Below, in pieces: positions 1-8,142 of a stretch of DNA of 39,661 nt. Within the stretch, counting starts at the first letter, position 1. The number at the start of each line of letters is the position of its first letter. A program made the position numbers and the translations under genes. Below the pieces are notes generated by a model that was not told where the DNA came from, ran no database searches, and saw only the letters and a list, made by a program, of their open reading frames with translations. Source of the stretch: CAYMUR01 sp964393615 (GTDB lineage: Bacteria; Planctomycetota; Planctomycetia; Pirellulales; Pirellulaceae). The DNA is taken from assembly GCA_964393615.1 (NCBI GenBank), contig CAYMUR010000045.1, forward strand, positions 1 through 39,661. The letters are read 5' to 3'.

Positions 1-663
1 TACTTCAACTGTATTATCAATGCAGGTGCTATTCCAGTGATTCTACCCCCACTGACCAATGACGAAGACATCTCGCGCGTGCTGGATTCTTTGAGTGGTT
101 TTGTCTTAATTGGTGGTCCGGATCTTGATCCTAATCGTGATGGTTTTATGCGCCACCCTAGTGTCCGCATCATGGAATCCCGTCGCGAAGATTTGGACCG
201 GATGCTGATGCGTCAAATTGCAGACCGTCGGATGCCGGTGTACGGGATCGGTGTGGGGATGCAACTGATCAATATTTCTCAAGGTGGCAGCCTGTTTTAC
301 CATATTCCCGAAGACGTCCCTCGCGCACTGCCGCACAAGGACCAATTAGATGCCAGTCATCGACACGGCCTCGAAGTGGTACCCGGTTCGTTAATGGAAC
401 GTGTCTATGGTGATGGTGAAGTGCGTGTGAACAGCATGCACCACATGGCCGTTGACGAAATAGCCCCAGGTTTTGCAATTACCGCCCGTTCACCGGATGG
501 GATTGTGGAAGCAATCGAAAGCCAAATGGATGATTGGCATGCAATCGGAACTCAGTTTCACCCCGAAAGCAGTTCGGCGTCGGCCCTTGATCAACGAATT
601 TTCGAAGAATTCATTGGCGGGGTACAGCAGTCAGAATTTGCCACCATGCGCATGGTGGCTTAA
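1..663 (+). CDS. Class I glutamine amidotransferase-like protein (peptidase C26 type), 5' partial, lacks nucleophile Cys
   Basis: The reading frame is open from base 1 (YFNCIINAGAIPVILPPL), so the start lies outside the window; the GTG at 37 is internal. The sequence matches the gamma-glutamyl-gamma-aminobutyrate hydrolase (PuuD/C26) branch of class I glutamine amidotransferases: the 'GGPDLDP' turn, the nucleophile-elbow region 'YGIGVGMQLINISQGG' and the late catalytic His/Glu in 'GTQFHPES' (about 550-570). Family members normally read G-I/V-C-R/H-G at the elbow; here the codon at 250-252 is GGT (Gly), so the thiol nucleophile is missing while the His-Glu pair is kept. Hydrolysis of gamma-glutamyl amides by the usual mechanism therefore looks impossible, and a binding or regulatory role is inferred. 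Family assignment is firm; function is open. It ends 292 bp before the AnmK-like gene on the same strand. Confidence 0.85.
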   Translation, partial: YFNCIINAGAIPVILPPLTNDEDISRVLDSLSGFVLIGGPDLDPNRDGFMRHPSVRIMESRREDLDRMLMRQIADRRMPVYGIGVGMQLINISQGGSLFYHIPEDVPRALPHKDQLDASHRHGLEVVPGSLMERVYGDGEVRVNSMHHMAVDEIAPGFAITARSPDGIVEAIESQMDDWHAIGTQFHPESSSASALDQRIFEEFIGGVQQSEFATMRMVA

Positions 664-955
664 CCACCCACTGTTGTTTGTGCCAAACAGACAAGGCACG
701 GGCCCCGCATATGATTTGGCAGCAAGTCTCGGATGGTACGATTCCGCGAGATACTTGAATCCATTCTATGACGGGGCTCAGCGGGGATTTGATTACCTGC
801 CCGCAGGCACAAAATATCCCGCACGCCTGTACCTGGCATGAAGTATCTGGGTTGAAGACACGTGCACTTCACCCCTACGACAGCAAACCTACTTGATAGA
901 CCTCAAAATTGGTACGGTTTCCGCTTGGAATCTCATACTGGTGGAGGGCCTTTGC

Positions 956-2242
956 ATGAAAGCCACGACGGTCGATGGATTCCCTATGGAGTCTAACGCC
1001 ACGAGACATATCGTGGGTCTACAACTGTCCAACAGTGGCCAGCGTCTCACTGGTGTAGTTTTGGCGACAAATGGTTTTGGACTTCGTGCACACGTCGACG
1101 TTATCAGCTCGGCAAAGTCTGAGCTTCCAGACCACCTGAAAGCACTCTTTCTCGGAAACGAATCTGATTCGGCCTGCCAGCGATCACCGCATGACTGTGC
1201 TGCATTTGCAGCCGAAATTGCCGAATTACAATCCACCCTCGTCCAACAACTTCTAACCCAGACACAACTAGATCCAGATCAGGTTCTCGTAATCGGCACC
1301 CATGATCCAGGGCTATGGTACAAGTACCCCAACGGCCAACGAGCATCGCTCAGCCTTTGTGACACGGCTCGTTTGGCAGAGTCGACTGGGCTCAGTGTCA
1401 TTGATTCGTTTCCGGCACGTGACCTGGCACAAGGGGGTCGGGGAGGTCCGCTCTGGCCATTACCGCTTCTTGTCCTGTTCGGTCAAGAAATACATCAGGT
1501 CAACCACGGTGGCTGGCTAGTGATTGAGTTGAGACGCCAGATTCAGATTTACTATTTTCCAGCACCAGGTACCACAACCCACCATCACGTTTTCTTCCAA
1601 ACAGTACAACCTGGAATGATTCTGCTCGACTTACTCGTGGAACAATTAACGGCAGGTCAAGAGAAACGTGACAACGGCGGGCGGTGGGCAGTTCAAGGAC
1701 GCAAAATAGCCAGTTTAGTCGATGATTGGTCGCAACTTGACGAATTCACCAATCCCCCCAATTGGTCCCCAGAAAGGCCTGACGGTACTCCTTTTCTTTC
1801 CCTACTGCAAAGAGCGGTTCATTCCCGACGCACATTACAGGACACCCTTTGCAGCGCTACTCACTTGGTGGCCGATGGCATCTGCCAAGCAGTCCACAAG
1901 GCCATTCCGGAACAGGTTCCTGTCACAGCAGGAATTTTGTTGGGGCACGGACGGCAAAACGGAATGTTACTACGTGAACTGGGGGAACGGTTACCGAACT
2001 TCGCCTGGAAATTACCACACGATTTTGAACTCGACGATGATGGCATTCGTGCTGCTGTAGTCGCTATTCTGGCAATGTTGCACGTCGACCATGTCCCGGG
2101 AAATCTGCCAGACATCACGGGTGCCCAAACCCCAAGGATTCTCGGCCGTTTAACCCCTGGTACACCACGACATTGGCGACGTTTACTCGCCGAGATGGCC
2201 GCCAATCGACCTCCGATGATGACTTTACGGCATGCTATCTGA
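956..2242 (+). CDS. Divergent anhydro-N-acetylmuramic acid kinase (AnmK)-like protein, probable pseudokinase
   Basis: 428 aa. The ATG at 956 is chosen because GGAGGG precedes it by 7 nt; an upstream TTG at 893 has no such site. AnmK phosphorylates and opens 1,6-anhydro-MurNAc during murein recycling. The match rests on three blocks: 'IGTHDPGLWYKYP' (AnmK: IGCHGQTVWHEP), 'ARDLAQGGRGGPLWPL' (AnmK: RRDIALGGQGAPLVPA) and the C-terminal 'VPGNLPDITGAQTPRILG' (AnmK: LPGNLPSVTGA...VLG). The N-terminal ATP-loop motif GTSxDG is replaced by 'LQLSNSGQRLTG', and the catalytic Asp of 'YDTGPGN' aligns with Gln215 in 'FFQTVQPG' (codon 1598-1600). Homology is well supported; loss of kinase activity is inferred. 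The C-terminal tail 'TPGTPRHWRRLLAEMA' extends beyond AnmK. Confidence 0.75.
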   Translation: MKATTVDGFPMESNATRHIVGLQLSNSGQRLTGVVLATNGFGLRAHVDVISSAKSELPDHLKALFLGNESDSACQRSPHDCAAFAAEIAELQSTLVQQLLTQTQLDPDQVLVIGTHDPGLWYKYPNGQRASLSLCDTARLAESTGLSVIDSFPARDLAQGGRGGPLWPLPLLVLFGQEIHQVNHGGWLVIELRRQIQIYYFPAPGTTTHHHVFFQTVQPGMILLDLLVEQLTAGQEKRDNGGRWAVQGRKIASLVDDWSQLDEFTNPPNWSPERPDGTPFLSLLQRAVHSRRTLQDTLCSATHLVADGICQAVHKAIPEQVPVTAGILLGHGRQNGMLLRELGERLPNFAWKLPHDFELDDDGIRAAVVAILAMLHVDHVPGNLPDITGAQTPRILGRLTPGTPRHWRRLLAEMAANRPPMMTLRHAI

Positions 2243-2360
2243 GCAGCGCTTCGGTTGTGAAGACCACAAAAAAACATAGAATGGAACCATTCGGTTCTCC
2301 GAAAGATTTGCCATAAAACTTCCCCAGTCCCTCTCTCATCCTCCTCCCACGATAGAGCTT

Positions 2361-3278
2361 GTGTCCAATATTGATTTGTCTGTACAGCTAGGTCGTTTGC
2401 GACTGTCCAACCCCGTGATGGTGGCGTCGGGAACCTTCGGATATGCGCGGGAGATGGAAGGCCTTGTGGCCATTGACCGATTGGGAGCAATCATTCCCAA
2501 AACCATTACGGCGGACCCACGTCGGGGAAACGCTCCCTGGCGTACCATTGAGACAGCAGCCGGAATGTTGAATTCCATCGGTCTGGACAATGATGGCATC
2601 GACGCATTTCTGGAACACCATTTGCCATATCTGGCTCAATTCAATGCCCCGACCATTGTCAGCATCGCCGGCAAAACTCACGACGAATTCGTGACCATGG
2701 CCCGACGCTTGGACGGTCTTGAGGGCGTTGCAGGTTTAGAGTTGAATATTTCCTGCCCCAATGTCAGCGGTGGCGTGGATTTTGGTACAGATCCAGCTTT
2801 GTGCGGCCGCGTCGTGCGTGACGTGGTAGCAGCTTGCGAACTACCCGTCCTGGCAAAACTCACTCCCAATGTCACCGACCTTGTCGCGATTGCTCAATCC
2901 GCAGCCGAAGCGGGTGCCGACGCCGTGACATTGATCAACACCGTGTTGGCAATGGCGGTTGATTGGCGACAGCAGCGTCCACTACTGGGCAACGTCGTAG
3001 GGGGACTCAGCGGCCCTGCCATCAAACCAATCGCCCTGCGGGCGGTCTACCAGGTCTCCCAAGCCGTTTCCATTCCCGTCGTCGGAATAGGCGGAATCGC
3101 AACAGTGGACGATGTATTAGAATTTGCAGTAGCCGGTGCCACCGCAATTCAGGTGGGCACGGCTAATTTTTTCGATCCGACCTGCTCCATCAAAATACTT
3201 GATGCATTACCGGCTGCGTTGTCCGCAGCGGGAATCGAACAATTTTCAAATCTCGTGGGAACTCTACAAACAAACTAA
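2361..3278 (+). CDS. pyrD: Dihydroorotate dehydrogenase, class 1 (1B-like)
   Basis: 305 aa from a GTG start. It oxidises dihydroorotate to orotate in the cytosol, the fourth step of pyrimidine synthesis, using FMN. Visible motifs are 'NPVMVASGTFGYAREME' at the N-terminus, 'NSIGLDNDGI' (about 71-80), the catalytic-base segment 'LELNISCPNVSGG' with Cys132, 'AKLTPNV', and the FMN-phosphate segments 'NVVGGLSGPAIKP', 'VVGIGGI' and 'GATAIQVGTANF'. A Cys base marks class 1 rather than membrane class 2 (Ser). The 1B subtype usually works with the iron-sulfur subunit PyrK, which is not in this window. The stop is 2 bp before trpS, so the two genes are very probably co-transcribed. No clear ribosome binding site precedes the GTG. 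Confidence 0.95.
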   Translation: MSNIDLSVQLGRLRLSNPVMVASGTFGYAREMEGLVAIDRLGAIIPKTITADPRRGNAPWRTIETAAGMLNSIGLDNDGIDAFLEHHLPYLAQFNAPTIVSIAGKTHDEFVTMARRLDGLEGVAGLELNISCPNVSGGVDFGTDPALCGRVVRDVVAACELPVLAKLTPNVTDLVAIAQSAAEAGADAVTLINTVLAMAVDWRQQRPLLGNVVGGLSGPAIKPIALRAVYQVSQAVSIPVVGIGGIATVDDVLEFAVAGATAIQVGTANFFDPTCSIKILDALPAALSAAGIEQFSNLVGTLQTN

Positions 3279-3280
3279 CC

Positions 3281-4264
3281 ATGCGCGTACTATCAGGCAT
3301 TCAACCAACAGGACGTTTTCACTGGGGAAACTATTTTGGAGCCATCCGCCAGTACATTGATCTTCAGGACGAAGAGGAAGCATACTATTTTATTGCAAAT
3401 CTACATGCCTTAACCACGATACGTGATCATGAACAATTGGCACAGTTGACCATGGACGCTGCCATGGACTTGCTGGCGCTCGGCTTGGACCCTGAACGGG
3501 CTACACTATTTGTTCAATCTGACGTCCCGGAAGTCAGCGAGTTAACCTGGTTATTAATGACCAATACCTCAATGGGATTACTGGAAAGGTGCCATGCTTA
3601 CAAGGAAAAAAAAGCCAAGGGGCTATCTGCCGATGCAGGCTTGTTTACCTATCCAGTCCTCATGGCCGCGGATATTCTGGCTTACGATTCAAACGTCGTC
3701 CCGGTTGGTGAAGACCAGATTCAGCATATCGAAGTATGCCGAGACATTGCCGGTAGTTTTAACCACCAATATGGTGAGGTCTTTGTTATGCCGGAAGCAA
3801 AAGTGTTACAAAATTCCTCAAAAGTTCCTGGCACAGACGGCGAAAAAATGTCAAAAAGTTATGACAATACACTGGAAATTTTCGAGCCTCTCAAACCGCA
3901 ACGTAAAAAAATCATGCGTATCACCACGGACTCACGCCCGATGGATGAACCGAAGGACCCGAATTCAGACCATTTGTTTCAGCTCTATTCGTTGTTTGCC
4001 AGTGATACACAACGTGACGAAATGGCCGCACTCTACCAACGAGGTGGGTTTGGATATGGTGAAGTAAAAAAAGCTTTAGCAGATCAGGCGGAAGAATATT
4101 TTGCGGATGTCCGTCAGCGTCGTGAAGATTTCGAAAAACATCCTGACAATGTCCGGGACATTCTGACGGAGGGAGCCAATCGTTCGCGCAACAAAGCGCA
4201 ACAAGTGTTAACACGGGCACAACAAGCATGTGGTATTAAAAACCGTTCTGGAAGTATTTCTTGA
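3281..4264 (+). CDS. trpS: Tryptophanyl-tRNA synthetase
   Basis: 327 aa, a usual length for bacterial TrpS. It charges tRNA-Trp with tryptophan using ATP. The class I signatures are present: the HIGH equivalent 'PTGRFHWGN' (about 9-17) and 'KMSKS' (189-193, followed by YDN). Other family blocks are 'ADILAYDSNVVPVGEDQIQH' and 'TDSRPMDEPKDP'. The ATG lies 2 bp after the pyrD stop, so translation is probably coupled. The last codons run directly into an 18-bp tandem repeat beginning 2 bp after the stop. Confidence 0.97.
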   Translation: MRVLSGIQPTGRFHWGNYFGAIRQYIDLQDEEEAYYFIANLHALTTIRDHEQLAQLTMDAAMDLLALGLDPERATLFVQSDVPEVSELTWLLMTNTSMGLLERCHAYKEKKAKGLSADAGLFTYPVLMAADILAYDSNVVPVGEDQIQHIEVCRDIAGSFNHQYGEVFVMPEAKVLQNSSKVPGTDGEKMSKSYDNTLEIFEPLKPQRKKIMRITTDSRPMDEPKDPNSDHLFQLYSLFASDTQRDEMAALYQRGGFGYGEVKKALADQAEEYFADVRQRREDFEKHPDNVRDILTEGANRSRNKAQQVLTRAQQACGIKNRSGSIS

Positions 4265-4265
4265 C

Positions 4266-4319
4266 CCTGTCCCTGTACACAGGCCTGTCCCTGTACACAT
4301 GCCTGTCCCTGTACACATG
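4266..4319 (+). repeat. Three tandem copies of an 18-bp unit after trpS
   Basis: Units at 4266-4283, 4284-4301 and 4302-4319 each read CCTGTCCCTGTACACA followed by GG, TG and TG. The array starts one base after the trpS stop and lies in the 178-bp gap before acpS. Each unit contains the palindrome TGTACA. The role is unknown; it could be a mini-satellite, a dispersed genome-wide repeat or a 3' processing site. Confidence 0.95.
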
Positions 4320-4442
4320 ATCGTCTTCGTAGAATCGTGGTCACGACAAAACCCAGAGCACCTTCGACTTTAATCAATCCAGGTGAAGCAGAGCCCCTGT
4401 CTCCTTGTCGTCGCTAACCCTTATCGACTCAGGTTACCAGTT

Positions 4443-4868
4443 ATGCGAATCATCGGAATTGGAACGGACATCATTGAATGCCTACGAATCGCACAGATGA
4501 TTGACCGGCATGGCGAATTATTCGTCCAACGTGTTTTCACACCGCATGAAATTGAATACTGTGCCCAGCGGAAAGCAGCAACCCAACATTACGCCGGACG
4601 GTGGGCCGCCAAAGAAGCCGTACTCAAAGCGATCGGCACCGGCTGGGCCAAAGGCATCGGGTGGCGGGATATTGAAATCCACAACCAACCTGGCGGCAAA
4701 CCGATTATTCGACTGGGAGGTGTCGCTCGTGACGTCTGTGCGGAACTGCTGATTTCAGATATTCACATCAGTATTTCCCATTGCCGCTCCCACGCCACCG
4801 CTTACGCGCTCGCCACCGGAAATGACATTTTGTCAGACGATACAGAAGAATCACCCGACCAGATGTGA
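4443..4868 (+). CDS. acpS: Holo-[acyl-carrier-protein] synthase
   Basis: 141 aa from the ATG at 4443. It transfers 4'-phosphopantetheine from CoA to a serine of acyl carrier protein, activating fatty-acid synthesis. 'IGIGTDIIECLRI' carries the metal ligand Asp9 and 'AAKEAVLKAIGTG' carries Glu58, the same positions as the known Mg ligands in E. coli AcpS. The C-terminal 'ISISHCRSHATAYAL' is also diagnostic. An in-frame GTG at 4383 would add 20 residues unlike any AcpS, so it is rejected. The gene converges on topA with about 97 bp between the stops; no strong terminator hairpin was seen there. Confidence 0.95.
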   Translation: MRIIGIGTDIIECLRIAQMIDRHGELFVQRVFTPHEIEYCAQRKAATQHYAGRWAAKEAVLKAIGTGWAKGIGWRDIEIHNQPGGKPIIRLGGVARDVCAELLISDIHISISHCRSHATAYALATGNDILSDDTEESPDQM

Positions 4869-4965
4869 AGCCAATGGGATAACAGCAACCATTATTAAGA
4901 AGAAGAACGCAGGATAGGCCAAGATCGCCTCTACCAAACAGCCCTCTTCCCTGCAGCCGGCAAGC

Positions 4966-7716
4966 CTATTTCTTGCGTGGGGCAGCACCTTTCCTTTTAG
5001 TACTTGCTTTTTTGGTGGCTGTTTTCTTGGTCGTTGCCGATTTTCGTTTGGTCGTTGATTTCTTTTTCGTTGTGGCTTTCTTTTTCGACGTCGATTTCTT
5101 CTTGGTCGCAGCCTTCTTTTTTCGAGTCGTCTTTTTTACCGGACCCTTCGCCGCACGTATGGCAAGCAGATCGGTTGCCATGTTGAAATCGACTTCTTCG
5201 GGAGATGTCGTTTTGGGAATAGAAGCGTTCGTGGTGCCATCCGTGACATACGGTCCATAACGCCCTTCTAGCAACTTGACGGGCTCGCCTGTCACTGGCG
5301 ATGCTTCAAACGTTTTAATTGGTTCTTTCGCAGCGGCCCGACCACGCCGTGTCTTCTTGGGTTGTGCGAGAAGTTCTACAGCCTGGGCCAGGGAAACATC
5401 CAAAGGTGAAATTTCTGCCGGTAATGAACGGGTTTCGGTGCCACATTTAACGTAAGGTCCGAAACGACCGTTGTAGGCCACAATCGGCTCCTTGACCTCG
5501 CTATGATCACCAAGTGTACGTGGCAAGGAAAGTAGTTTGAGGGCTACATCCAGTGTCACGTCCTGGGGCTGCATCCCTTTCAGTAGCCCCGCATTCTTGG
5601 GCTTTTCTTCACCGCCCACCTCTCCCAGCTGGACATACGGTCCATAACGGCCTTCCTTTAAGTAAACCGGCTTTTCCGTTGTCGGGCACGTACCAAGCGG
5701 TTCATCACCTTGGGAGGCACGTTCTAGCAATTCCAATGCCGCCGTAACGTTCAACTCGTCCGGACAAAGATCGCCCCGCAGGCTAGCCCGGCGATCACCC
5801 TGTTCAATGAAAGGCCCGTACCGACCAACGCGAACATTGATTTCCTCTTGGAATTCTCCTGCCTCCGGTTTACCAACAAAGATCTGACTGACATGCCGCG
5901 CATCGATTTCTTCGATTTTATTTTCCAGCTGCTGTTTCAGTCCTGGCCGTCCGTTACCAAAATAAAATCGATTTAAGTATTCCAAGTGCTGTGATTCATT
6001 GCGGCTGATAGCATCCAGATCATCCTCCATCTGGGCCGTGAATTGATAATCAACCAGAGTGGGCAAGTGTCGCTCCATTAATTGTGTCACCGAGAAGGCA
6101 ACCCACGTCGGCACCAGGGCATTACCTTTTTTGAACACGTAGTCACGTGCCAAAATGGTTTCGATAATCGAAGCGTAAGTACTCGGACGGCCCACTCCCA
6201 ATCGCTCCAATTCACGCGTCAACGCTGCTTCGCTAAATCGAGCTGGTGGCTGCGTCGTGTGGTCCTTGGAGTCCATCTGAACACAATCCAGCAACTCCTG
6301 TTCAGAAACTTTTGGTAAAATAGTTTCCTTGTCTGCCAGCTCGGCATTGGGGTCGTCCGAACCTTCTACATACGCTCGCAAATACCCGGGAAAATCAATA
6401 ATCCGGCCACTCGCCTGAAATACGGTATCGTCCGCTTCCAGCGTGATTTTTACGGTGTGGCCGCGGGCGTCCTCCATCTGGCTGGCAATGGTCCGTTTCC
6501 AAATCAATTCAAACAAGCGAAATTCGTCCTTGTTGAGCTGTGACTGCAGCGCAGCAGGTAACTCAAAAGGGTGTCCCGCCGGACGAATCGCTTCGTGAGC
6601 TTCCTGCGCGTTTTTGACTTTTGTCGAATAAATTCGCGGTTGATTTGGCAAATATTCCGCACCATATTCTTCCTTGACCAGGTTTCGAGAATCGTCCAAC
6701 GCGACCTGTGCCAGGTTCGTCGAATCCGTTCGCATATAAGTAATATGCCCATTCTCATACAGGCTTTGCGCAATCTGCATGGTACGACGTGCTGTGAAGC
6801 CTAACTTACGGTTTCCTTCCTGTTGCAACGTACTTGTTGTAAAGGGTGGATACGGCTTTGATCGGTAAGGGACTTCGTCCAGTGAACCCACACGAAACTC
6901 ACCACGTCGAAGACGCTCGGCCAACTCCTGCACTGCAGATTCGTCAAGCACCACGCAGTCATCTTTTTTAAGTTGGCCAGTAGCGGAATCAAAGTCCTTG
7001 CCAGTCGGAATCCGTTGACCATTCACCGAAGTAAGTGTCGCCTGAAATTGTGCTCCGGCCTGCGTGGCAAATGTTCCAAAAAGATCCCAATAGGTGGCTG
7101 AACGAAACGCAATGCGTTGCCGTTCGCGCTCTACGATTACCCTTACGGCAACGCTTTGGACACGACCTGCCGATAGCTTGGGACGGACTTTGCGCCATAA
7201 AAGGGGCGAGACTTCATAACCGTACAACCGGTCCAGGATTCGCCGCGTTTCCTGCGCACGGACCAAACCATCGTCAATTTCACGTGGGTGTTCCAGAGCA
7301 TCCCCAATCGCCTGCTTGGTAATTTCATGAAACACCAGCCGGTGCACAGGAACCTTGGGTTTAAGAAGCTCACACAAGTGCCAGCTGATTGCCTCGCCTT
7401 CGCGATCTTCGTCCGTCGCCAAATAGAGGTCTTTGGATTCCTGCAGTAGCTTTTTCAGCTTATCAACCTGCTTCTTCTTCCCAGCAGGGATGATATAAAC
7501 GGGAGAAAAGTCTTCATTCACGTTGACGCCCAAGTACGCCCAGTCCTCTTCCTTGTATTTCTTGGGGATTTCCTTCGCACCCTGCGGTAAATCTCGTACG
7601 TGCCCGATACTCGCTTCCACGGCATAACCGGAACCAAGAAATTTGGAAATAGTTCTCGCCTTGGCCGGCGATTCAACAATCACCAGAGATTTTTCGCCTG
7701 TCTTTTTCTTAGCCAT
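4966..7716 (-). CDS. topA: DNA topoisomerase I (type IA) with four C-terminal repeats and Lys-rich tail
   Basis: 916 aa from the ATG at 7716; an in-frame GTG at 7734 would add six residues. It relaxes negative supercoils by nicking one strand through a 5'-phosphotyrosine. The N-terminal TOPRIM domain shows 'VIVESPAKARTISKFLG' (Glu15) and 'LATDEDREGEAISWH' (Asp102, Asp104). The catalytic Tyr327 sits in 'GHITYMRTDSTN'. No zinc-finger cysteine clusters follow; instead there are four repeats of the type 'GRYGPYV' plus about 35 residues, and then a roughly 55-residue tail of alternating K, T, S and A that resembles histone H1 tails. Such tails are common in TopA of high-GC and planctomycete bacteria and probably bind DNA non-specifically. 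The gene is divergent from the chaperone gene at 8143. Confidence 0.97.
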   Translation of the reverse strand: MAKKKTGEKSLVIVESPAKARTISKFLGSGYAVEASIGHVRDLPQGAKEIPKKYKEEDWAYLGVNVNEDFSPVYIIPAGKKKQVDKLKKLLQESKDLYLATDEDREGEAISWHLCELLKPKVPVHRLVFHEITKQAIGDALEHPREIDDGLVRAQETRRILDRLYGYEVSPLLWRKVRPKLSAGRVQSVAVRVIVERERQRIAFRSATYWDLFGTFATQAGAQFQATLTSVNGQRIPTGKDFDSATGQLKKDDCVVLDESAVQELAERLRRGEFRVGSLDEVPYRSKPYPPFTTSTLQQEGNRKLGFTARRTMQIAQSLYENGHITYMRTDSTNLAQVALDDSRNLVKEEYGAEYLPNQPRIYSTKVKNAQEAHEAIRPAGHPFELPAALQSQLNKDEFRLFELIWKRTIASQMEDARGHTVKITLEADDTVFQASGRIIDFPGYLRAYVEGSDDPNAELADKETILPKVSEQELLDCVQMDSKDHTTQPPARFSEAALTRELERLGVGRPSTYASIIETILARDYVFKKGNALVPTWVAFSVTQLMERHLPTLVDYQFTAQMEDDLDAISRNESQHLEYLNRFYFGNGRPGLKQQLENKIEEIDARHVSQIFVGKPEAGEFQEEINVRVGRYGPFIEQGDRRASLRGDLCPDELNVTAALELLERASQGDEPLGTCPTTEKPVYLKEGRYGPYVQLGEVGGEEKPKNAGLLKGMQPQDVTLDVALKLLSLPRTLGDHSEVKEPIVAYNGRFGPYVKCGTETRSLPAEISPLDVSLAQAVELLAQPKKTRRGRAAAKEPIKTFEASPVTGEPVKLLEGRYGPYVTDGTTNASIPKTTSPEEVDFNMATDLLAIRAAKGPVKKTTRKKKAATKKKSTSKKKATTKKKSTTKRKSATTKKTATKKASTKRKGAAPRKK

Positions 7717-8142
7717 GATCGACACCTGATTCACAATACCTGTAAATTAGGTAAATTGGGTTGACTTTTTTCACTACTATCAGCTTGTAATGGCCTGTAT
7801 CCTCAATTGCAATTCTTTAGTACCCATAAGCCGCACATTTGTTGCGACCAGACATAAAAGATAGCAAAAAATCGGATTAAATCGTCAATTTTCATTTTTC
7901 TAAGGGGGGACAATTGGGGCAACAAGGCTTCTCGCAAAGCTTCGAACACAACAGACAATCGTCCAAGACCCCTTTTTGGGATTGCATTTACGTCAATGGA
8001 ACTTAAAATGCCGAGCGCTGTGAGATCATGTAGGTCGGCACCCATTTATACAGGGTTCTGGCAACTGTCAAGTCGGCTACTCGGAATCTAAAGCCGTCAT
8101 GGAACCAAAAAAATCACTGAAACTAGAGCAGGATACCTTGAA
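7717..8142. other. Divergent intergenic region between topA and the PpiD-like gene
   Basis: This 426-bp stretch must hold promoters for both flanking genes. A TTGACT hexamer at 7761-7766 has only a poor -10 partner, so no promoter is assigned. The only open frame of note (7803-8045, - strand, 80 codons) has no recognisable motifs. AGGA at about 8130 serves as ribosome binding site for the gene at 8143. Confidence 0.5.

Noticed and set aside
2361..4264. PyrK-type partner for the 1B-like PyrD
   Set aside because: No FAD/2Fe-2S subunit gene is visible next to pyrD; absence from this window does not exclude it elsewhere.
7803..8045. 80-codon - strand frame in the topA upstream region
   Set aside because: No protein-like pattern or ribosome binding site; lies where promoters are expected.
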